This document shows, one piece after another, positions 54,617-60,616 of a stretch of DNA of 60,616 bases (the first letter of the stretch is position 1; the number at the start of each line of letters is the position of its first letter). The notes beneath the pieces were generated by a model, which saw only the letters and a list, made by a program, of their open reading frames with translations, made no database searches and had not been told where the DNA came from. The position numbers and the translations under genes were made by a program. Origin of the DNA: a virus; the IMG/VR virus record IMGVR_UViG_3300025771_003532, positions 1 through 60,616 of that record. One strand, 5' to 3'.

Positions 54617-55110
54617 TATCTTACAGACAGTTCTGTTACGAATTGACCTGTTGCTGAAGTACCAGCACCACCAGCAGTCAGAGTGATTGCTCCTGCGGTG
54701 TCGATGGTTCCAGCAAGTGCTCCAGCAGTTCCACCAACCTGTGTGGTAGATTCTCCATAAAGATTTGGAGTATCAATCTGACCAGCAGAGAGTGCTGTCT
54801 GTGTAGTAACTACTGTGTCACCAATAAAAGTATTCTCAGCAAAACTAAATGACTGACCGTCATTATTGATTGCATAAGAACCTGCACTTACAGTTGCAGG
54901 TGCCGTAGCAGATCCGCCTGTAAGACCACCAAGAGTAGTAACTGCGATGTTGTCTCCAGATACTGAGTAAGAAGAACCAAGTCTTGTAGACTGAACTGCT
55001 GGACCTTCTACTGTCAGTTGAACTGAAGAAGAAATTTTGCTAGTAAGATCGGCATGTGCAGGTGCCGCCATCAGTAACATTCCACCAAGTAGAAGAGAAA
55101 TTCTTTTCAT
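54616..55110 (-). CDS. exported beta-rich protein, first of the reverse-strand set
   Basis: A 164-residue protein with signal peptide MKRISLLLGGMLLMAAPAHA. The mature domain is Gly/Thr/Ser-rich with repeated strand-like phrases (VQLTVEGPAV, SYSVSGDNIAVTTLGG, SAGSYAINNDGQSFSFAENTFIGDTVVTTQT, AGAITLTAGG) and ends QFVTELSVR. It is probably a beta-barrel or beta-solenoid envelope protein. It is first in the only minus-strand operon of the window, behind the late box at 55140-55147. Phage lineage unknown. Confidence 0.7.
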   Translation of the reverse strand: MKRISLLLGGMLLMAAPAHADLTSKISSSVQLTVEGPAVQSTRLGSSYSVSGDNIAVTTLGGLTGGSATAPATVSAGSYAINNDGQSFSFAENTFIGDTVVTTQTALSAGQIDTPNLYGESTTQVGGTAGALAGTIDTAGAITLTAGGAGTSATGQFVTELSVR

Positions 55111-55139
55111 TACTTTTCTGTAGGGTATTTGTGTATTTG

Positions 55140-55147
55140 TATTTATT
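55140..55147 (-). promoter_or_regulatory. late promoter box of the reverse-strand operon
   Basis: On the minus strand this reads AATAAATA, 30 bases before ATG 55110, matching the spacing of the plus-strand late boxes. Confidence 0.6.
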
Positions 55148-55190
55148 ATAAATTGACTTTAATTTTAATTTAGACTAAGATTTTTAAATG

Positions 55191-55209
55191 GAATAAATAC
55201 TATATAAAG
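55191..55209 (+). promoter_or_regulatory. extended late promoter box GAATAAATACTATATAAAG
   Basis: Identical over 19 bases to 20335-20353. It starts 16 bases before ATG 55225 when measured from its end, so the fibre gene has a very short leader. Confidence 0.6.
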
Positions 55210-55224
55210 GAATTTTTTATATTG

Positions 55225-57198
55225 ATGGGCACTTTTAAACGTTTTAATAGGTCTTCAAATTATTTGGACAAAAAAATCCAAGAATTAAATGAGGATATGA
55301 AAAAGAATGGTGTCCATTTAAAAGAGGACACTCAAAATTTTGATGCTGTTTTTAATTGGCGAGATCAATTTGAACAATATCAAAAAAAAGAAGAACAAAA
55401 TGTAGATTTAGTTGAAGACATTATTGTAGAAGTTAGGGAAAAAAATAGGCATCTCTCATCTGTAGAGGCATCTATAAAAGAAGCAAAATTAAATGAGGCA
55501 AATGATATTTTTAATGAGTTATATGGTCGCCAGGTAGAAGGAGTTGCTATAGGGGTAATTAAGAATCATATTGGTGAGATTGAAACTTTAAAAGAAGATA
55601 TTATTTTAGAGATACAAAAAGCAAAAGATTTAAGACTTCTTGAAACTAGATTAGATGAACTAGATTCTAGATATAAGATTCTGTCTGAAAAAGTTGCTAA
55701 AGGATCACAAAAAAAAGTTAGTGCAGATAGTCCTGTAACATTCTCTCAACTTCAAGATCATTATCAAAAACTTGTTGGTAAACTCCAACAAGAACTTGCC
55801 ATGGTTGGAAGTGGTGGTGGTGAAGTAAACTTACAATACCTTGATGACATTGTTGGTATTGCCACTAATGCTAGTGCATATGATGGTAAGTATTTAAAAT
55901 ATGATCATTCAATTCAAAGATTTGTTTTCTCAACAGTGACAACTGGATTGTCAACTGAGACTCAGACATTAAACAATGTATTAGCACTTGGTAATACCTC
56001 TTCTTTAGGAATTAGTGTTGGTGTTGTAACTGCAACTTCTTTTGTTGGTGATGGTTCTGGATTAACTAATCTCCCTTCTGGTGGGGCTGGAGTTGGAACT
56101 AATGGAAGTATAAACACCACTGGAATTATTACTGCAGCATCATTTGTTGGTGATGGTTCTACTTTATCTGGTGTTGTTACTTCAGTATCTGGAGGTGCTG
56201 GAATTAATGTAAGTCAATCTACTGGTAGTATTATTATTACTGCTACTGGTGGATCAAGTTCTGGAATTGGTTATTCTGATCTCTCTGTATATGTTGGATC
56301 TCCTGGAATAAGTTCCTTATCTTATGATAGTGACTTTGGTATTTTTACATACATACCACCAAGTTTTTCTGGATATGCAACAACTGAATCTATTGTAGGA
56401 TTTACAACTGCTGGAGATCTTGTAGGTTTCTCCACTGCTGGAGATCTAGTTGGATTCTCTACCGCTGGAGATCTTGTGGGGTTCTCCACTGCTGGAGATC
56501 TTGTAGGGTTTACAACTGCTGGTGACCTTGTAGGGTTCTCTACCGCTGGAGATTTAGTTGGATTCTCTACTGCTGGAGATCTAGTTGGATTCTCTACCGC
56601 TGGAGATCTTGTAGGGTTTACAACTGCTGGTGACCTTGTAGGATTCTCTACTGCTGGAGATCTAGTTGGATTCTCTACTGCTGGAGATCTTGTAGGGTTT
56701 ACAACTGCTGGTGACCTTGTAGGGTTTGTTACAACTGGAGATGTAACTGTAATTGGAATTGATACTAGCGGTACTTCTAATTTTACTAACGTTAATATTA
56801 GTGGAATCGTAACCTTTAGTTCTAGTGCTCTGTTTGGTGGCGGAACACAAGAAGCATTTGATACTTTGAATAGTTCTACGGGAACGGTATCTCATGATTG
56901 TTCAACTGGACATATTTTTTACCACACTAATCCTTCGGCAAATTGGACAGCAAATCTCACTAATCTTACACTTAGTGCTGAGTATGGAACTACAATCACA
57001 ATTGTTGTAAATCAAAATGATCCTGCATTTATGCCAACATCACTGCAAATAGGTGGTGTATTGCAATCAATTAAGTGGCAGGGCAATTCAATACCATCTG
57101 GAACTGCATCTGGAATTGATGTTGTCTCCTTTAGTATTCTGAATGATGGTGGAACATATGTTGTAATGGGTCAAAGTGTTTCGTTTGGTGGAGTCTAA
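55225..57198 (+). CDS. tail-fibre-like protein with 9-residue repeats
   Basis: The frame opens at TTG 55222, but ATG 55225 is the start (MGTFKRFNRSSNY). Of 657 residues, about 10-180 are coiled coil (DKKIQELNEDMKKN, EDIILEIQKAKDLRLLETRLDELDSRYKILSEKVAKG). Then come VNLQYLDDIVGIATNASAYDGKYLKYD and two GVVTATSFVGDGS-type shaft repeats (as in the 20408 protein). Residues about 391-507 hold 12 copies of VGF(S/T)TAGDL plus a degenerate thirteenth. The C-terminal domain, EAFDTLNSSTGTVSHDCSTGH to VSFGGV, is beta-rich. It is probably a fibre; the C-terminal domain may be the receptor end. Confidence 0.78.
   Translation: MGTFKRFNRSSNYLDKKIQELNEDMKKNGVHLKEDTQNFDAVFNWRDQFEQYQKKEEQNVDLVEDIIVEVREKNRHLSSVEASIKEAKLNEANDIFNELYGRQVEGVAIGVIKNHIGEIETLKEDIILEIQKAKDLRLLETRLDELDSRYKILSEKVAKGSQKKVSADSPVTFSQLQDHYQKLVGKLQQELAMVGSGGGEVNLQYLDDIVGIATNASAYDGKYLKYDHSIQRFVFSTVTTGLSTETQTLNNVLALGNTSSLGISVGVVTATSFVGDGSGLTNLPSGGAGVGTNGSINTTGIITAASFVGDGSTLSGVVTSVSGGAGINVSQSTGSIIITATGGSSSGIGYSDLSVYVGSPGISSLSYDSDFGIFTYIPPSFSGYATTESIVGFTTAGDLVGFSTAGDLVGFSTAGDLVGFSTAGDLVGFTTAGDLVGFSTAGDLVGFSTAGDLVGFSTAGDLVGFTTAGDLVGFSTAGDLVGFSTAGDLVGFTTAGDLVGFVTTGDVTVIGIDTSGTSNFTNVNISGIVTFSSSALFGGGTQEAFDTLNSSTGTVSHDCSTGHIFYHTNPSANWTANLTNLTLSAEYGTTITIVVNQNDPAFMPTSLQIGGVLQSIKWQGNSIPSGTASGIDVVSFSILNDGGTYVVMGQSVSFGGV
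56395..56745 (+). repeat. 12 copies of a 27-base in-frame unit, plus a degenerate 13th
   Basis: The unit encodes VGFSTAGDL or VGFTTAGDL. Synonymous changes occur between copies (GGA/GGT, CTT/CTA/TTA, GTA/GTT/GTG). The last unit (VGFVTTGDV) is degenerate. An exact 27-base period from 56395 to 56719 gives 12 whole copies. Confidence 0.9.
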
Positions 57199-58049
57199 TG
57201 CCATTTTTTAGTTCTTTTAGTAGTTCTTTTTTTGCTGGAAGAAGATCTACTGCATTCTCTACACTTAATCCTTGGGGACCATCGGATGAGTCTTCTTTAG
57301 TTGCTTGGTGGGATGCTTCAGATTCTTCAACTATTACAACATCTGGATCCACTGTAACAGAAATAGCAGATAAATCTGGTAATTCTTTTACTATTTTTGG
57401 AACTAATACACCAACAACTACAACATTGAATGGACTTGATGCTATTGATTTTGATGGATCATTTGTTAGTGGTACTGATAGGGCATTGACTGCATCAAAC
57501 ACTAATTTTGGTATAACAGATGGTAATATTATTATTGTGGGTGCTTTGAATATTAATGGTGTAGGGAATGAAAGAGATTCTATTTGGAGTATTTTAGATA
57601 ATGACGGAAGTAATAATGATATTCATTTAAGAGCAGGAAATATCTCACAATTTATTGCTGCGTTTGAAACTGATGGTTTGGGATCTTCGGGACTTGCTCT
57701 TTCTGGAGGAAATACTAGAAATTGGGCAGGTGGACCTTATCTTGGAGACACTATTCACTCTACTATTTGTGACTTCTCTGGTAATGATATCTATGGTCGC
57801 ATGAATGGAACACAAAGAATTAATATTGCGGATGAATATTTTACTGCAGTTAACATGTCAAACTCTACGTTTTTGATTCATGTTAACAGAGCAGAAAATA
57901 GAGAATTGGATGGTCAGTTTGCTGAACTTATGATCTTTAATAGTAATGATCAGGCATTGGCAGTTAAAGCAGAGGGTTATCTAGCACATAAATGGTCAAT
58001 GACATCCCTTCTTCCCTCTGGTCACTTGTATAAAAATTCTGCCCCTTGA
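57198..58049 (+). CDS. concanavalin/LamG-like lectin-type protein
   Basis: A 283-residue protein whose ATG overlaps the preceding TAA by one base. It has DESSLVAWWDASDSSTITTSGSTVTEIADKSGN and LNGLDAIDFDG. It then has DGQFAELMIFNSNDQALAVKAEGYLAHKW and a final LLPSGHLYKNSAP, the LamG/ConA-type jelly-roll pattern often found as the glycan-binding domain of phage and marine bacterial adhesins. The N-terminal 20 residues are Ser/Phe-rich (MPFFSSFSSSFFAGRRS) and probably attach it to the upstream fibre protein. Likely function: carbohydrate recognition at the host surface. Confidence 0.75.
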   Translation: MPFFSSFSSSFFAGRRSTAFSTLNPWGPSDESSLVAWWDASDSSTITTSGSTVTEIADKSGNSFTIFGTNTPTTTTLNGLDAIDFDGSFVSGTDRALTASNTNFGITDGNIIIVGALNINGVGNERDSIWSILDNDGSNNDIHLRAGNISQFIAAFETDGLGSSGLALSGGNTRNWAGGPYLGDTIHSTICDFSGNDIYGRMNGTQRINIADEYFTAVNMSNSTFLIHVNRAENRELDGQFAELMIFNSNDQALAVKAEGYLAHKWSMTSLLPSGHLYKNSAP

Positions 58050-58075
58050 CCTTCTGTGGGGGGTCCATGTATAAT
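58046..58075 (+). promoter_or_regulatory. psbA: sigma70-type promoter TTGACC-18-TATAAT upstream of psbA
   Basis: TTGACC (58046-58051), 18-base spacer, TATAAT (58070-58075). It overlaps the last codons of the lectin-type gene, about 245 bases before the psbA ATG. Confidence 0.65.
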
Positions 58076-58117
58076 ACGTGAGTCTTCGGGACACACCGAT
58101 TCAATCCAAATAAAGGA

Positions 58118-58146
58118 TTGACAAATACGGAAAATCGAAGTACACT
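58118..58146 (+). promoter_or_regulatory. psbA: sigma70-type promoter TTGACA-17-TACACT for psbA
   Basis: TTGACA (58118-58123) and TACACT (58141-58146), a layout like plastid and cyanobacterial psbA promoters. It gives a leader of about 165 bases. A late-like AAATAAA follows at 58147. Confidence 0.6.
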
Positions 58147-58195
58147 AAATAAATCAACACGTTAAGGAATGTAACATTCTGTTAACCGTTGTAAC

Positions 58196-58267
58196 ACCTG
58201 CCGCTTGACCGAGACTAGGCAGGTATATCAATCCGTCTCTCATATCCTAGACTGAGGGTGTCTAGGA
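58196..58267 (+). other. psbA: structured psbA 5' leader: two hairpins
   Basis: ACCTGCC (58196-58202) pairs with GGCAGGT (58218-58224), and TCCTAGAC (58245-58252) with GTCTAGGA (58260-58267). An earlier weak hairpin (GAATG/CATTC, about 58167-58179) also exists. No Shine-Dalgarno lies just before ATG 58319, which makes structural control of translation plausible. Confidence 0.5.
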
Positions 58268-58318
58268 AATAAGTACCTCCACCATTTCCCTGATGGATCT
58301 ACTTACTAGTTAATTAAA

Positions 58319-59401
58319 ATGTCTTCATCTACTCTTTCACGTCAACAACAATCGAATACTTGGGAACAGTTTTGCAATTGGGTAACCAGCACTGACAATC
58401 GTCTGTATGTTGGTTGGTTCGGAGTCCTCATGATTCCTTGCCTGCTCGCCGCTACTACTTGTTTCATCATTGCCTTTATTGGTGCTCCCCCTGTGGACAT
58501 CGACGGCATCCGTGAACCCGTTGCTGGTTCGCTCATGTATGGTAACAACATCATCTCTGGTGCTGTTATCCCTAGCTCCAATGCTATTGGTCTCCACTTC
58601 TATCCCATCTGGGAAGCAGCATCTCTTGATGAATGGCTCTATAACGGCGGTCCTTTCCAACTGGTAGTCTTCCACTTCCTGATCGGCATCTATGCATACA
58701 TGGGACGTGAGTGGGAACTTTCTTACCGTCTGGGTATGCGTCCATGGATCTGTGTAGCATATTCTGCTCCAGTTGCTGCTGCGAGTGCAGTGTTCCTGGT
58801 CTATCCTTTTGGTCAAGGTTCTTTCTCCGATGCTATGCCCCTGGGTATCAGTGGCACCTTTAACTACATGCTTGTCTTCCAAGCAGAGCACAACATCCTG
58901 ATGCACCCCTTCCACATGCTGGGTGTTGCTGGTGTCTTTGGTGGTTCTCTGTTCAGTGCGATGCACGGTTCTCTGGTTACTTCTTCTCTGGTTCGTGAGA
59001 CCACTGAGAGTGAGTCCCAGAACTACGGCTACAAGTTCGGTCAAGAAGAAGAGACCTACAACATCGTTGCTGCTCATGGTTACTTCGGTCGCCTGATCTT
59101 CCAATACGCTTCCTTCAACAACTCCCGTTCGCTGCACTTCTTCCTCGCAGCATGGCCTGTTGTCGGTATCTGGTTCACTGCACTGGGCGTTAGCACCATG
59201 GCATTCAACCTGAACGGATTCAACTTCAACCAGTCCATCATTGATGGTCAAGGTCGTGTTATTAACACCTGGGCTGATGTTCTGAACCGTGCTGGTCTGG
59301 GCATGGAGGTGATGCACGAGCGCAACGCCCACAATTTTCCTCTGGATCTCGCAGCAGCATCTACTACTCCTGTAGCAATGACTGCTCCTTCCATTGGTTG
59401 A
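58319..59401 (+). CDS. psbA: photosystem II D1 protein
   Basis: A 360-residue, uninterrupted D1 with one extra N-terminal residue relative to canonical numbering. Y162 (tyrosine Z), D171, H191, H199, H216, H333 and E334 are conserved, as are the C-terminal D343 and A345 that bind the Mn4CaO5 cluster. The canonical position 130 is Glu here (E131, MGREWELS), the high-light D1:2 type. Cleavage after A345 would remove [16 protein letters not shown]1 carries P680, pheophytin and the QB site; phage copies replace host D1 lost to photodamage. No group I intron interrupts it. A UUCG-loop terminator follows. The third-position codon choice is more GC-rich than in adjacent phage genes, resembling host psbA. 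Confidence 0.99.
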   Translation: MSSSTLSRQQQSNTWEQFCNWVTSTDNRLYVGWFGVLMIPCLLAATTCFIIAFIGAPPVDIDGIREPVAGSLMYGNNIISGAVIPSSNAIGLHFYPIWEAASLDEWLYNGGPFQLVVFHFLIGIYAYMGREWELSYRLGMRPWICVAYSAPVAAASAVFLVYPFGQGSFSDAMPLGISGTFNYMLVFQAEHNILMHPFHMLGVAGVFGGSLFSAMHGSLVTSSLVRETTESESQNYGYKFGQEEETYNIVAAHGYFGRLIFQYASFNNSRSLHFFLAAWPVVGIWFTALGVSTMAFNLNGFNFNQSIIDGQGRVINTWADVLNRAGLGMEVMHERNAHNFPLDLAAASTTPVAMTAPSIG

Positions 59402-59422
59402 TAAATAAATCATTGTCGTGCA

Positions 59423-59447
59423 AAGGATCCTTCGGGATCCTTTTTTT
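59423..59447 (+). terminator. rho-independent terminator with UUCG loop
   Basis: AAGGATCC (59423-59430) and GGATCCTT (59435-59442) around a TTCG loop, then TTTTTTT (59441-59447). Confidence 0.9.
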
Positions 59448-59454
59448 ATAAATA
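59447..59454 (+). promoter_or_regulatory. exact late promoter TATAAATA touching the psbA terminator
   Basis: The last T of the terminator's T-run is the first base of TATAAATA; ATG 59489 is 34 bases downstream. It would allow the endonuclease gene to be read late although psbA transcripts end there. A weaker GATAAATA lies at 59400-59407, at the psbA stop. Confidence 0.6.
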
Positions 59455-59488
59455 TCAGCACTCTTCAGAAGATGATTGAATATTTAAA

Positions 59489-59884
59489 ATGAAAACTTGT
59501 AGTAAATGTAAAAAACAATTACCAACTTCTGACTTTTCTCCTGCTAATGGTGGAAAATATTTGAGACCAGAATGTAAAAAATGTGCAAGAGTTTTATCAA
59601 AACAGAGAAAACTATTGAAAGAAAAATACGGTTATCCAAACAAAAATCATACTTGTCCGATATGTTTGAGAAATGAAACTCAATTAGTTGGTACAGGTGG
59701 AAATGCAAGTATTTGGGTTGTTGATCATGATCATCTAACAAATAAATTTAGAGGTCATATTTGTCATCAATGCAATAGAGGATTGGGATTATTTCAGGAT
59801 GATATTTCAAGATTTAGTAGAGCAATTGAATATCTTGTTGCTGAGTCAACTCCTGTTGCTCTGACTGCTCCAACCATCGGTTGA
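59489..59884 (+). CDS. endonuclease VII-family (His-Me finger) homing endonuclease ending in a D1-like tail
   Basis: A 131-residue protein. Residues 1-33 have a four-Cys zinc motif (CSKCKKQLPTSDFS, then CKKC). From about 57 the endonuclease VII core reads CPICLRNE, WVVDHDHLTNKFRGHICHQCNRGLGLFQDD, with the D-H-D-H catalytic stretch, the CxxC pairs and the conserved Asn. Residues 117-131 (VAESTPVALTAPTIG) are D1's C-terminal extension and align with the end of the adjacent psbA product ([15 protein letters not shown]). This tail is not part of any endonuclease VII domain. It is probably a free-standing homing endonuclease whose target is psbA. The tail and position suggest insertion into the 3' end of psbA. 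Confidence 0.85.
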   Translation: MKTCSKCKKQLPTSDFSPANGGKYLRPECKKCARVLSKQRKLLKEKYGYPNKNHTCPICLRNETQLVGTGGNASIWVVDHDHLTNKFRGHICHQCNRGLGLFQDDISRFSRAIEYLVAESTPVALTAPTIG

Positions 59885-59909
59885 TTCAAAACTGAATACA
59901 TGATATAAT
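59881..59909 (+). promoter_or_regulatory. sigma70-type promoter TTGATT-17-TATAAT
   Basis: TTGATT (59881-59886) covers the stop codon of the endonuclease gene; TATAAT is at 59904-59909. The start (about 59916) falls in the 5' arm of the following terminator. Confidence 0.7.
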
Positions 59910-59910
59910 T

Positions 59911-59935
59911 AGAGGGTCATTTGACCCTCTTTTTT
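59911..59935 (+). terminator. rho-independent terminator, start overlaps the promoter above
   Basis: AGAGGGTCA (59911-59919) and TGACCCTCT (59922-59930), with a TTTTTT run to 59935. It ends the endonuclease transcript; the next ATG follows 2 bases later. Confidence 0.85.
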
Positions 59936-59936
59936 A

Positions 59937-60137
59937 ATGGAAAGACGTAATGATCCTTTAAAGCAGGGATTTTATTGTGTTGATTATGTTCTTGATGGTA
60001 AGGATGAAGTTTCTGTTTATTTTGAAATAGAATCTGCTCAAAGTGCGGTAGCTTCATATATTAGGAGAGGTATAGAATGTAAAGGAATGAGACATTGGAA
60101 ACCAAAGTTAGAAATTATGTCTATTAAAAAGAAATGA
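59937..60137 (+). CDS. small soluble protein (hypothetical)
   Basis: A 66-residue protein, MERRNDPLKQGFYCVDYVLD, with GKDEVSVYFEIESAQSAVASYIRRGIECKGMRHW. It is a mixed alpha-beta fold and basic near the end (KIKKK-like). No family is recognised. It overlaps the LOG-like gene by ATGA and so is likely co-translated with it. No ribosome-binding site fits between the terminator and ATG. Confidence 0.55.
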   Translation: MERRNDPLKQGFYCVDYVLDGKDEVSVYFEIESAQSAVASYIRRGIECKGMRHWKPKLEIMSIKKK

Positions 60138-60616
60138 AAAAAGTAGCAATTTTTGGATCGGCAAGAACAAATCCAGACTCTAATCTTTATAAGGCAGTAG
60201 AAAAATTAGCTAAGAATATATCTGCAAATGGTTGGACTGTAGTTACTGGTGGTGGTCCTGGAACAATGGAAGCGGCAAATAAAGGTGCTATGGAAGGATG
60301 TGGTGGTGATCACCTTTGCTCAATTGCACAAGCAATTTATTTGCCTTTTGAAGAAGGAGTCAATTCCTACGTTCAAGAATATGAAAAGCATGAAACTTTT
60401 TATTCCAGATTAAAAACATTTGCAGAGTGTGATGCATTTGTTGTTACTCCTGGTGGAGTTGGGACTCTTCTTGAGATGGCATTGATCTATCAATTAGTCC
60501 AGGTTGGTCATATGGATCAAAAACCAATCATTTGTGTTGGTAGGATGTGGAGAACATTAAAGCATTGGATTGAAGAAGAGATGCTTGATAATGGTTTTAT
60601 CACCAGTAAAGACATA
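60134..60616 (+). CDS. LOG-family nucleotide hydrolase-like protein, 3'-truncated by window edge
   Basis: 161 codons are visible without a stop. MKKVAIFGSARTNPDSNLY opens a Rossmann-like fold. VVTGGGPGTMEAANKGA and FVVTPGGVGTLLEMALIYQL give the family signatures GGGxGxME and PGGxGTxxE. In LOG proteins the two signatures form the active site that removes ribose-5-phosphate from cytokinin or purine nucleotides; relatives include nucleotide-processing and lysine-decarboxylase-like annotations. In a phage it may process nucleotides or modify signalling nucleotides; its substrate is unknown. It starts inside the previous stop (ATGA). Confidence 0.85.
   Translation, partial: MKKVAIFGSARTNPDSNLYKAVEKLAKNISANGWTVVTGGGPGTMEAANKGAMEGCGGDHLCSIAQAIYLPFEEGVNSYVQEYEKHETFYSRLKTFAECDAFVVTPGGVGTLLEMALIYQLVQVGHMDQKPIICVGRMWRTLKHWIEEEMLDNGFITSKDI

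Noticed and set aside
58319-59401. Group I intron in psbA
   Set aside because: The reading frame runs uninterrupted through 360 codons and matches D1 throughout.
58337-59461. 374-residue ORF antisense to psbA
   Set aside because: It lies wholly opposite the highly conserved D1 gene, has low-complexity polar composition and no ribosome-binding site. It is a codon-bias shadow.
1-60616. tRNA, rRNA or insertion sequence
   Set aside because: No cloverleaf with CCA end, no rRNA motif and no transposase gene with terminal repeats was recognised on reading; a tRNA scan was not possible here.

Overview
The window is part of the genome of a T4-like cyanomyovirus, a lytic phage of marine Synechococcus or Prochlorococcus. 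The diagnostic genes are cyanobacterial photosynthesis and bilin genes carried as auxiliary metabolic genes: psbA (D1), two high-light-inducible genes, a plant-type ferredoxin, heme oxygenase, PcyA and CpeT. They sit among overlapping phage genes preceded by T4-type late promoter boxes (TATAAATA and close variants). No core T4 replication or capsid gene was recognised, so this is the accessory and fibre part of the genome. Nearly everything is on the + strand; one three-gene block (53550-55110) is on the - strand. Both window edges cut genes. There is no gene-free stretch above about 300 bases.

Layout. 1-4089: sugar and decoration genes (sugar nucleotidyltransferase, sulfotransferase, three probable glycosyltransferases, a GDPD-like enzyme) in an ATGA-coupled string that runs straight into ho1 and cpeT (4086-5305). 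5355-37340: virion fibre and adhesin genes, each set behind a late promoter. They include a 3363-residue protein made of nested tandem repeats and a 4724-residue collagen-like protein with (Gly-X-Gln)n arrays and 18 interspersed modules, ending in a tail-collar tip protein. 37451-45638: a second glycan cluster behind a sigma70-type promoter (GH130-like protein, glycosyltransferases, FkbM-type and other methyltransferases, a GT2-GT25-TPR-methyltransferase fusion). 45648-49531: SNase-like protein, pcyA, a small secreted protein, hli, petF, peroxiredoxin, a second hli and several very small genes. 49647-53560: candidate cell-envelope and exit genes (tail-lysozyme-like protein, small membrane proteins, a secreted HExxH protein, SNase, a proline-rich membrane protein). 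53550-55110 (-): three exported proteins of unknown role. 55225-58049: two more fibre or lectin-like proteins. 58319-60616: psbA, an endonuclease VII-type homing endonuclease whose C-terminus is a second copy of the D1 tail, a small protein and the start of a LOG-family gene.

How it works together. The photosynthesis genes should keep photosystem II and electron flow running during infection (D1, Hli). They can also make phycocyanobilin from heme (HO1, then PcyA, both fed by ferredoxin). The glycan genes flank the fibre genes and probably decorate phage or host surfaces. The exported proteins probably act on the envelope. The most unusual items are the psbA-endonuclease tail duplication, the two giant repeat proteins and their module sharing, the GT25 domains beside a collagen-like protein, and a recurring arrangement in which promoters overlap terminators. 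Gene calls are from reading motifs; no database search was run.
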